From SURF-32 sp964648365 (lineage in GTDB: Bacteria > Planctomycetota > Phycisphaerae > UBA1845), in NCBI GenBank assembly GCA_964648365.1, contig CAZYLK010000272.1, forward strand, positions 1-5,542: a stretch of DNA of 5,542 nucleotides. Direction: 5' to 3'. How positions within the stretch are numbered: position 1 is the stretch's first letter; each line of letters starts with the position of its first letter. The notes under the pieces were generated by a model that made no database searches, was not told the DNA's origin, and saw only the letters and a program-made list of their open reading frames with translations. The translations under genes and the position numbers were made by a program. Of the stretch, positions 1-5,542 are shown piece by piece.

Positions 1-1832
1 TCGATCTTGTCCAGTTCGTCCTCCATGTAGGAGGTGAACTTGACGTCCATGATCTTGGGGAAACTCTCGATCAGTTTCTCAGTGACAATCTGGCCCTTGT
101 CGGTGGCGAAGAACTTCTTGTCGAGCAGTTCGACGTAGCCGCGGTCCTGAATCGTCTGAATGATGGCGGCATACGTACTCGGGCGGCCGATGCCTTCCGA
201 TTCGAGCGTCTTGATCAGCGCCGCTTCCGTAAACCGCGGCGGCGGCGACGTGTAGTGCTGGAGCGGGTCGATCTGGAGGGGGGCGACGGGCGCGCCCAGC
301 GAGATCGGCGGCAGCACCACGTCGTCCTGCGGCGGCACGCCCATGACCTTGTAGAACCCGTCGAACACCAGCGTGCGGCCGGTGGCCTTGAACTCCGCCC
401 GGCCGCGGGCGGTGTCCGCGCCGATGATTATCGTCGTGCTGTCCCACTCGGCCGGCGTCATCTGGCAGGCGATGAACCGCCGCCAGATCAGGTCATACAA
501 CCGGAACTGCTCGCTGGTCAGATGCTTGCGGATCGACTCCGGCGTAATGGCGGCGTCGGTCGGGCGGATCGCCTCGTGCGCCTCCTGCGCCCGCTTGGCG
601 GAGCCGTAGAAGTTCGGCTTGGCCGGCACGTACTGGTCGCCGTGGTCGCTCTGGATGATCTGGCGCGCCTTTTCGACCGACTCCTTGCTGAGGTTGCGCG
701 AGTCGGTACGCATGTAGGTGATCAGACCGAAGGGCCCGTCGCCGCCGCCGATCTCGACGCCTTCGTAAAGCTGCTGCGCGACCCGCATGGTGCGCTGGGC
801 GCCGAAGCCGAGCCGACTGCTGGCCGACTGTTGCAGGGTGGCGGTGATGAACGGCGGATTCGGCTTGGAAGTCGTCCGCTTGGTCTGCGTATCGTCGATC
901 GTGAACTTCGGCGTCTGCTTGCGTGACGTAGTGCCCACCAGCCGGATGCGTTTCAGCCCGTGCTGAGCGTACTCTTCCCAGGGCTGCTCATCCACGGTCT
1001 CGCAGACGAAGCCGAGCGCTTCAGCCGCGGCGCGGGCATCGTCGACGCGCTTCGGATCGAACGACTCACCCTTGAGGCGCACGAGTTCCGCAAAGACGCA
1101 CTTGTGTTCACTGAGCCAGCGGTTGCGGTCCTTGATCGTGGGGCCGTCGCCCTCTGCTGAGCCGAGAAACTTGACCCACGTGGCCGCCAGATCGTCCGCC
1201 TTGTCCGGTTGAGTCGTGAAGAAGCCATGAATGCGCCACGACTCCTCCGGCACGAAAGCCCGAATCTCCCATTCACGTTCGACGATCAGCCGCACGGCCA
1301 CCGACTGGACACGGCCCGCCGAAAGACCCTTGGCGATTTTCTTCCACAGCAGCGGGCTGAGTTGGTATCCCACGATACGATCGAGCACGCGCCGCGCCTG
1401 CTGGGCGTCGACTTTCGCCAGGTCCAGGCGATGCGGATGGAGGAACGCCTCCTTAATCGCGCTCTTGGTAATCTCGTTGAAGACGACGCGGTGCGTCCGA
1501 TCGTCCTTGAGTTTCAGCGCGTGCGCCAGATGCCACGCGATGGCCTCGCCTTCACGGTCAAGGTCGGTCGCCAGGTAGACGGCGTCGCTGCCGTCGGCGG
1601 CCTTGCGCAGCTCCGCCAGCACTTTGGCCTTGCCGGGCAGCGGCTCGTAGGTCGGTCGGAAGTTGTCCGCGATGTCGATTCCGAAGTCGGAGGCGGGCAG
1701 GTCGCGCACGTGCCCCATGCACGCCTTCACGGTGTAGCTGGAGCCCAGGTAGCGTCCGATCGTCTTCGCCTTGGCGGGCGATTCGACGATAACTACTGAT
1801 TTGACATTAGTTTGCGCGCTTTTTTTTGCCAC
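1..1832 (-). CDS. topA: DNA topoisomerase I (type IA), C-terminus cut by the window edge
   Basis: TopA relaxes negatively supercoiled DNA by cutting one strand through a 5'-phosphotyrosine link and passing the other strand. The frame is open from a GTG at 1832 to base 1, giving 610 residues with no stop, so the gene continues off the left edge. The TOPRIM domain opens with IVESPAKAKTI (catalytic Glu17) and carries the metal-binding DLDRE motif (D90, D92, E94). SAGRVQS follows at 171-177, then TTSKPNPPFITATLQQ near 320-335. The active-site tyrosine is Tyr373 in GLITYMRTDS. QEAHEAIRPT lies at 416-425 and EGIGRPSTY at 546-554. These are all hallmarks of bacterial TopA. GTG is chosen because no other usual start codon lies between it and the conserved VIVESPAK; the next upstream in-frame candidate (GTG, 1907-1905) has no visible ribosome site. 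The zinc-finger or basic C-terminal region is not in view. From IVESPAK to DLDRE the protein is shorter than E. coli TopA, and between SAGRVQS and the active site it is longer. Identification is near certain; the start is likely. Confidence 0.97.
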   Translation of the reverse strand, partial: MAKKSAQTNVKSVVIVESPAKAKTIGRYLGSSYTVKACMGHVRDLPASDFGIDIADNFRPTYEPLPGKAKVLAELRKAADGSDAVYLATDLDREGEAIAWHLAHALKLKDDRTHRVVFNEITKSAIKEAFLHPHRLDLAKVDAQQARRVLDRIVGYQLSPLLWKKIAKGLSAGRVQSVAVRLIVEREWEIRAFVPEESWRIHGFFTTQPDKADDLAATWVKFLGSAEGDGPTIKDRNRWLSEHKCVFAELVRLKGESFDPKRVDDARAAAEALGFVCETVDEQPWEEYAQHGLKRIRLVGTTSRKQTPKFTIDDTQTKRTTSKPNPPFITATLQQSASSRLGFGAQRTMRVAQQLYEGVEIGGGDGPFGLITYMRTDSRNLSKESVEKARQIIQSDHGDQYVPAKPNFYGSAKRAQEAHEAIRPTDAAITPESIRKHLTSEQFRLYDLIWRRFIACQMTPAEWDSTTIIIGADTARGRAEFKATGRTLVFDGFYKVMGVPPQDDVVLPPISLGAPVAPLQIDPLQHYTSPPPRFTEAALIKTLESEGIGRPSTYAAIIQTIQDRGYVELLDKKFFATDKGQIVTEKLIESFPKIMDVKFTSYMEDELDKI

Positions 1833-1877
1833 CGTGCCGATTCCGTCGTCCCGGGCCCCATCGCCCGGCGCGCTGTG

Positions 1878-1883
1878 ATTATC
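1878..1883 (-). promoter_or_regulatory. Candidate -10 element for topA
   Basis: On the minus strand this reads GATAAT, five of six matches to the sigma70 -10 consensus, about 45 bases upstream of the topA GTG. No good -35 sits at the usual distance: a TTGTGG lies 20 bases upstream, and the hexamer at 17 bases (TGGAGT) matches poorly. A second AT-rich word, TATAGG, lies slightly further upstream. The call is weak and rests on position and the -10 match only. Confidence 0.25.
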
Positions 1884-1962
1884 GTCCGCCGAAGTCCTAT
1901 ACTCCACAATATGTCGGCGGGGGAGACACGACCATTCAGGGTCGCAGCCCTCGGGGGTCTAG

Positions 1963-1977
1963 TGGCGCCGGGCGCCA
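1963..1977. repeat. Perfect 6-bp inverted repeat, TGGCGC-CGG-GCGCCA
   Basis: The arms TGGCGC (1963-1968) and GCGCCA (1972-1977) are exact reverse complements around a 3-base spacer. It lies in the divergent spacer between topA and the rightward envelope gene. It has no T-tract on either side, so it does not look like a factor-independent terminator. It could be an operator, or a chance palindrome in GC-rich DNA. The half-site recurs at 2027-2039 and 2044-2057. Confidence 0.55.
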
Positions 1978-2016
1978 GTGTCAAATCGCGGCAGGCAGAG
2001 CGCGCGGCTGGCCCTC

Positions 2017-2044
2017 TTGCTTTTCCAGCGCCAGGCGCTATGAT
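2017..2044 (+). promoter_or_regulatory. Candidate sigma70-type promoter for the PpiD-like gene
   Basis: TTGCTT (2017-2022) and TATGAT (2039-2044) are separated by 16 bases. The -10 matches the consensus at five of six positions and the -35 at three of six, including the important TTG. Transcription would start near 2051, leaving an untranslated leader of about 48 bases with an AGGGA ribosome site. It is the best promoter-like pair seen in the 266-bp spacer. A short palindrome (2027-2039) fills most of the spacer between -35 and -10, where a bound regulator would block polymerase. Confidence 0.45.
2027..2039. repeat. Perfect 6-bp palindrome inside the candidate promoter, AGCGCC-A-GGCGCT
   Basis: AGCGCC (2027-2032) and GGCGCT (2034-2039) are exact reverse complements around a single base. 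The one-base centre makes a DNA operator more natural than an RNA hairpin. It contains the word GCGCCAG, also found at 1972-1978, and its last base is the first base of the putative -10 hexamer. Function as an operator is inference. Confidence 0.45.
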
Positions 2045-2057
2045 GGCGGTTTCGCCA
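2044..2057. repeat. 5-bp inverted repeat, TGGCG-GTTT-CGCCA
   Basis: TGGCG (2044-2048) and CGCCA (2053-2057) pair around a four-base loop, immediately after the candidate -10 and across the predicted transcription start. A further single TGGCG follows near 2061-2065. It could be a third copy of an operator half-site or a small hairpin at the start of the transcript. Five base pairs alone are weak evidence. Confidence 0.35.
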
Positions 2058-2082
2058 ATAATGGCGTAACTTGTCGTTTTTC

Positions 2083-2087
2083 AGGGA
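2083..2087 (+). promoter_or_regulatory. Ribosome binding site supporting the 2099 start
   Basis: AGGGA ends 11 bases before the ATG at 2099 and 14 before the second in-frame ATG at 2102. The spacing is a little long but usable and favours the first ATG. It helps rule out the in-frame extension that stays open back to 1826, which would cross the promoter and encode an unconserved-looking Arg/Pro/Gly-rich leader. Confidence 0.5.
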
Positions 2088-2098
2088 CTTACGACGCC

Positions 2099-4063
2099 AT
2101 GATGAAGTTCTTTCGCAAGCGCCAGAAGGAAATGCTGGCGATTTTTATGGCCGGACTGCTCATTATCTGGCTCGGCGGCACGGCCGTCGAGAGTCTGATG
2201 TACTCCGGGCAGCAGACCTTTCCCATGGCCCAGACCCGATACGGAAAGGTCACCAACCAGGACACGTCCGCGGCGCAGGCGTACACGAGCCTCATCGAGG
2301 GCGCGTTTGGGGAGTGGCAGTATCCCGCGGGGCGCCTCTCCCGCGAGCCGTTGACGCTGGTTGACTGGGTCGTGGCGACGCGCGAGGCGCACCGGCTCGG
2401 CACGCGGCCGCCGTCAGCGGCCGCGCGGGCGGAGTTGACGGACATCGGCGGCGACGGACTGATCGCCACGCTGGCGCAGCATCGCGAGGTCAAGACCGAG
2501 CACGTGGTCGATGCGTTCGCGGAACTGACCGGCGTCCGGCAGGCGGCCATCATCGCCAGCCGTGCCGCCGTGCCCAGCGAGGCGGCCTTTCGCGCGGCGG
2601 CGCACGATGCGCTCGAGACGGTGCGGATCAATGCCGTGCTCCTGCCCAGCAAGGCGTTCCAGGAACCGGACCAGCCGGTGACGGATGAGGAGGTTGCGGA
2701 GCTGTTCGAGAAGCACCGGACGTCCCAGGCGGGTATGGGGCTGGACTTCGGTTACATGATCCCGCCGTCCGTGCGGGTGCAGTACGTCAAGGTGGACGTC
2801 AACAAGATCTCGGACAGCCTCCGGGTTGCGGAGGAAACGCTCGACGCCGAGGCGCGTGAATTGTGGGAAAAGGACAAGGAGCGGCGCGAGTTCAAGCGGC
2901 CCGAGCCGGAAAAAAAGCTGGATGAGCCGACGACCGCCGATGACGCGTCCAGCGAAACGGACGCCGACGAGGGAGATGACGGCGAGGAAGAAAAAGCCGG
3001 CGACGAGGCGGACGGCGACGAGCCCGAGGTGGAGGGGCCTGAGTACTTCGAAACCTGGGAGGAAGCGCGCGAGGCGGCACGAGCCATCGTTCGCAAGGAG
3101 CGTGCCGAGCGCGCCGCCGACCGGATCATCACGTCCGTGTCCGACCAGATGCGCAACCATTGGTACGGCGCCGCGCCGCGCGATGACGGCTACAAGGATG
3201 CTCCCGCGGTCATGACGGCCGCGGGTTACGCGCTCGAACTGGTGTCCCAGGTTCCCGAGCGGTTTCGCTATCCTGACGCCGTCTCCGTCGTGACCACGGG
3301 GTTTTTCGCCCAGCGCGAGGCACGCGACGTGGCCGAGATCGGTTCGGCCTTTGGCGAGGGATTTCGGCAGATTCGCGACCTCGCGTTCCTGGTCCAGGGG
3401 CTGGTGGACATCCCGGAAGACAATCAGGTCGATCGATCACGGTTCCTGTCGCTCTATCAGCCCTCCTCGTACATCCTTGAAGATGCTTCCGGCGCTCGGT
3501 ACCTCTGGCGCGTGGTCGAAACGCGCGGTGAGAAGGAGCCGGAGTCAGCGGCGGAGGTGCTCAAGTACATCCACGACGACGTGCGCACTTTGCGCGGCTA
3601 CCGCGCCGCCCAGGCGGCCGCGGCGACGCTGCTGGAGGCCGCGCGGCAGGATGGATTGAAGCCCGCGTTCGACGCTTCGGAGGCGTTGAAAGATCACGTC
3701 GTTGACGGCGTCGCATTCCGCCGGCCGGAGCCGTTCGCGCGGCAGATGCGCTTCAACGTGACGACGGGGCGCTACGCCCGAACGAACATCACGATCCAGC
3801 AGGTGGCCACGGTTGCGCCCGAGGTTGTCGACAGCATCTTTGCGCTGGCCGACCAGCAGCCGCCGCTGACGTCGTTCGAGCTTGAAAACCAGGCGATGGT
3901 GCTCGTGGTCGAGTGGGTCGAGACGCTTCCGGCGCGGGAGGACGAGTTTGCCGAACTGCGGCAGCAGTCGTCGATGACGCTGGACTTCCTGACGCGACAG
4001 ACACTGGCCGAGTGGGTCAGCCCGCAGAATCTGCGTGCGCGCAACGGCGTGGAGACGCCTTGA
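2099..4063 (+). CDS. Membrane-anchored PpiD/SurA-like periplasmic folding factor lacking a visible parvulin domain
   Basis: This encodes 654 residues. A basic N-terminus (K3 to K10) precedes one hydrophobic helix at about 12-30, which predicts an N-in anchor with the bulk in the periplasm, the layout of PpiD. A helical SurA/PpiD-N-like part follows to about residue 190. VTDEEVAELFEKHR (near 195-208) and IPPSVRVQYVKVDV (near 221-234) resemble the segment leading into the prolyl isomerase domain of PpiD/SurA proteins. ARELWEKDKERREF starts a second such unit, which is interrupted by an acidic Asp/Glu/Ala/Gly-rich stretch at about 268-322. A basic-acidic helix (323-350) resumes after it. The C-terminal part contains TTGFFAQRE, a YLWRVVETR strand and FALADQQPPLTSFELENQA, like the C-terminal region of long PpiD relatives. 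I see no parvulin signature such as GGDLG or a V+HIL strand. The role is therefore inferred as a chaperone for exported proteins rather than an active isomerase. The start is ATG 2099 (or 2102), fixed by the anchor and AGGGA. The next gene lies 129 bp downstream on the same strand. Family assignment is by pattern only. Confidence 0.72.
   Translation: MMKFFRKRQKEMLAIFMAGLLIIWLGGTAVESLMYSGQQTFPMAQTRYGKVTNQDTSAAQAYTSLIEGAFGEWQYPAGRLSREPLTLVDWVVATREAHRLGTRPPSAAARAELTDIGGDGLIATLAQHREVKTEHVVDAFAELTGVRQAAIIASRAAVPSEAAFRAAAHDALETVRINAVLLPSKAFQEPDQPVTDEEVAELFEKHRTSQAGMGLDFGYMIPPSVRVQYVKVDVNKISDSLRVAEETLDAEARELWEKDKERREFKRPEPEKKLDEPTTADDASSETDADEGDDGEEEKAGDEADGDEPEVEGPEYFETWEEAREAARAIVRKERAERAADRIITSVSDQMRNHWYGAAPRDDGYKDAPAVMTAAGYALELVSQVPERFRYPDAVSVVTTGFFAQREARDVAEIGSAFGEGFRQIRDLAFLVQGLVDIPEDNQVDRSRFLSLYQPSSYILEDASGARYLWRVVETRGEKEPESAAEVLKYIHDDVRTLRGYRAAQAAAATLLEAARQDGLKPAFDASEALKDHVVDGVAFRRPEPFARQMRFNVTTGRYARTNITIQQVATVAPEVVDSIFALADQQPPLTSFELENQAMVLVVEWVETLPAREDEFAELRQQSSMTLDFLTRQTLAEWVSPQNLRARNGVETP
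2900..3064 (+). other. Acidic low-complexity insert within the PpiD-like protein
   Basis: Residues about 268-322 are dominated by Asp, Glu, Ala and Gly, including runs such as DADEGDDGEEE, with few hydrophobics until the YFETW at its end. It reads as a disordered, strongly negative linker inside what should be a folded module, since conserved-looking helices flank it on both sides. The reading frame stays open and base composition stays GC-rich, so it is part of the gene and not a frameshift. Confidence 0.8.
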
Positions 4064-4180
4064 GCCTCGGATGCCAGGCGTTGACGGCGCAAGCACCGTC
4101 GTGCAATCGGGGAGCGTCGTCGGGCGTCGTGGTGTAAGGCGCGGCCGCGTTGGCGACGCGTGGAGAAGCCGTAAACTAAG

Positions 4181-4190
4181 GGAGAAGGGA
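4181..4190 (+). promoter_or_regulatory. Strong ribosome binding site for the beta-propeller gene
   Basis: The purine-rich GGAGAAGGGA lies just before the ATG at 4193. GGAG ends eight bases upstream, close to ideal spacing. It supports 4193 as the start, although the adjacent in-frame ATG at 4196 is also possible and would remove only one residue. Confidence 0.75.
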
Positions 4191-4192
4191 CC

Positions 4193-5539
4193 ATGATGGG
4201 ACATGCGATTCGACGGATCGGGGCAGCGGCGCTGGCCATGACGTTTGTCTGCACTGCGCTGGGGGTGGATCCGGATTACGAACGCAACTGGCCCACCTGG
4301 CGCGGGCCGCTTCATTGCGGCGTAGCGCCGAAGGCATCGCCGCCGACGACGTGGGGCGAGGGGAAGAACATCCGCTGGAAGGTCGCTCTGCCGGGCGAGG
4401 GGAACAACTCGCCGATCGTCTGGGGTGACCGCGTCTACGTGCAGGTTGCGATCCCGACGGAGAAGAAGGGCGAGCCCGCGCCAGCGCAGCCTGAAGGTCA
4501 GCGCGGCGGCTTTGGCGGAGGCGGACGACCTGAAAACGTCTACCAGTTCGCGATCCTCGCCTACGACCGCAAGACCGGCAAGGAGGTCTGGCGGCACGTC
4601 GCGCGCGAGGAGCAGCCGCACGAAGGCTCGCACCGCGATGGAAGCCTGGCGCCCTGCTCGGCGGTGACGGACGGCCAGCAGCTATTCGCTTATTTCGGTT
4701 CGCGCGGGCTCTACTGCTTCGACATGAACGGCAAGCTCCAGTGGGAGCGCGACCTGGGCGACATGAAGACGCGCAACGGATTCGGCGAGGGCGCTTCGCC
4801 GGCGCTGACGGACGACAGCGTGGTGATCACCTGGGATCACGAGGGCGACTCGTTCATCGTCGCGCTGGACCGCAAGACGGGCGAGCCGCGATGGAAGAAG
4901 GATCGCGACGAGGCCACGTCCTGGGCGACGCCGTTCATCGTTGAGACGAAGAATGGCAAGCAGGTCGTTGCGCCCGGCACGAAGGCCATTCGCGCCTACG
5001 ACCTCACCGATGGCGGAGAGGTGTGGCAGTGGCGCGGCCTGACCGCCAATTGTATTCCCTCGCCGGTGCAGCACGGGCCGCTGCTGATCCTGATGAGCGG
5101 CTTCCGCGGCCAGGCGGCCGTCGCCATTCGTCCGGAGGGCGCGAAAGGCGACATTACCGACAGTGCCTCGGTGGTCTGGACCTTCAACGAGGCGACCCCG
5201 TACGTCCCTTCGCCGCTGCTGTTCGGCAACGAACTTTATTTCCTGGACAACAACAAGGCGATCCTCACCTGCCTGAACGCCGCCACCGGTGAAGTCCACT
5301 ACAAGCAGCAGCGTCTCGAAGGCACCAGCGGCGGCGTCTACGCATCGCCGGTGGCCGCGGGCGACTACGTCTACCTGCCCACCCGCGACGGCACCACGTT
5401 CGTGCTGAAGCGCGGCCCCAAGTTCGAGATCGTCGCCACCAACAAGCTCGACGACGGCCTCGACGCGTCGCCGGCGCTGGTGGACGGCGAGATGTACCTG
5501 CGCGGGTCGAAGCACCTGTATTGCATCGCGGAGAAGTGA
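4193..5539 (+). CDS. Secreted PQQ-like (BamB-type) beta-propeller repeat protein
   Basis: The gene is complete and encodes 448 residues. The N-terminus has RR at 7-8, a hydrophobic run to about 21 and ALG at 22-24, a fair signal peptidase I site, so export to the periplasm or cell surface is predicted. The mature protein begins with NWPTWRGP (32-39), the usual opening of this family. Propeller repeats show the AxDxxTGxxxW pattern: AYDRKTGKEVW (123-133), ALDRKTGEPRW (224-234), AYDLTDGGEVW (268-278), with degenerate copies CFDMNGKLQW (175-184) and CLNAATGEVHY (360-370). Between them recur SPxxxGDxxY strands such as SPIVWGDRVY and SPALVDGEMY. Together this suggests six to eight blades. A Gly-rich loop, RGGFGGGGR, lies at 104-112 between early strands. 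There are no cytochrome or dehydrogenase motifs, so PQQ binding is not implied. Such proteins serve as binding scaffolds; BamB itself assists outer-membrane protein insertion, but resemblance here is to the fold and not proof of that role. It may be co-transcribed with the upstream gene. The fold call is very firm, the function unknown. Confidence 0.93.
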   Translation: MMGHAIRRIGAAALAMTFVCTALGVDPDYERNWPTWRGPLHCGVAPKASPPTTWGEGKNIRWKVALPGEGNNSPIVWGDRVYVQVAIPTEKKGEPAPAQPEGQRGGFGGGGRPENVYQFAILAYDRKTGKEVWRHVAREEQPHEGSHRDGSLAPCSAVTDGQQLFAYFGSRGLYCFDMNGKLQWERDLGDMKTRNGFGEGASPALTDDSVVITWDHEGDSFIVALDRKTGEPRWKKDRDEATSWATPFIVETKNGKQVVAPGTKAIRAYDLTDGGEVWQWRGLTANCIPSPVQHGPLLILMSGFRGQAAVAIRPEGAKGDITDSASVVWTFNEATPYVPSPLLFGNELYFLDNNKAILTCLNAATGEVHYKQQRLEGTSGGVYASPVAAGDYVYLPTRDGTTFVLKRGPKFEIVATNKLDDGLDASPALVDGEMYLRGSKHLYCIAEK

Positions 5540-5542
5540 CGG

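Noticed and set aside
255..926. A 223-codon open frame on the plus strand
   Set aside because: It lies wholly antisense to the well-conserved catalytic part of topA and has an Arg/Gly/Leu-rich, motif-free translation.
2040..2069. A nine-codon ORF (ATG 2040 to TAA 2069) as a leader peptide
   Set aside because: Its start overlaps the candidate -10 and it would lie mostly upstream of the predicted transcript start, with only a weak ribosome site.
1826..2098. In-frame upstream extension of the PpiD-like gene to an ATG at 1826
   Set aside because: It would place 91 Arg/Pro/Gly-rich residues before the membrane anchor, overlap the 5' end of topA and cover the promoter candidate. ATG 2099 with AGGGA upstream fits better.
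2414..3160. A 248-codon open frame on the minus strand
   Set aside because: It is antisense to the PpiD-like gene, shows no family motifs, and has a composition expected from the complement of GC-rich codons.
4083..4100. Possible terminator hairpin GACGG...CCGTC after the PpiD-like gene
   Set aside because: Only five pairs around an eight-base loop, and no T-tract follows.
4081..4109. TTGACG as a -35 for a promoter in front of the propeller gene
   Set aside because: No -10-like hexamer lies 16-18 bases downstream. A second pair (TTGGCG 4150, TAAACT 4172) would start transcription inside the ribosome binding site.
4114..4130. Direct repeat GCGTCGT (4114-4120 and 4124-4130)
   Set aside because: Only two 7-base copies in GC-rich DNA, with no third copy or dyad; chance is sufficient.
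3545..4633. A 362-codon open frame on the minus strand
   Set aside because: It crosses the end of the PpiD-like gene, the whole gap and the start of the propeller gene. Its product is Arg/Leu-rich without recognisable motifs. It is a typical by-product of GC-rich coding on the other strand.

Overview
The window is a GC-rich stretch of bacterial chromosome, roughly two-thirds G+C by eye. It holds three protein genes and no sign of mobile elements, CRISPR or RNA genes. The best guess for the source is a planctomycete or a relative in the PVC group. Three things point there: a PQQ-like beta-propeller protein of the WPxWRGP type, which that phylum carries in many copies; a membrane-anchored SurA/PpiD-like protein with a long acidic insert; and a TopA with extra segments. 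This assignment comes from family resemblance alone. No marker gene in the window proves it.

Layout. (1) 1-1832, minus strand: topA, DNA topoisomerase I, starting at a GTG and running off the left edge, so the C-terminal part (normally zinc-binding or basic repeats) is outside the window. (2) 1833-2098: a 266-bp divergent intergenic region. It has a plausible sigma70-type promoter for the rightward gene, a weaker candidate -10 for topA, and three short palindromes built on the same TGGCG/GCGCC half-site. (3) 2099-4063, plus strand: a 654-residue N-terminally anchored envelope protein resembling the non-catalytic parts of PpiD/SurA chaperones, with a strongly acidic low-complexity insert. (4) 4064-4192: a 129-bp gap with a strong ribosome binding site and no convincing terminator. 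(5) 4193-5539, plus strand: a 448-residue secreted PQQ-like (BamB-type) beta-propeller protein, complete and ending three bases before the window edge.

The two rightward genes probably both act outside the cytoplasm. One looks like a membrane-tethered folding factor and the other an exported propeller. They may be co-transcribed, although the 129-bp gap leaves that open. TopA is a housekeeping enzyme that shares only the divergent promoter region with them. I found no evidence for a new multi-gene system here. The points most worth a second look are the missing parvulin domain and acidic insert in the PpiD-like protein, the repeated palindromes upstream of it, and the extra segments in TopA.
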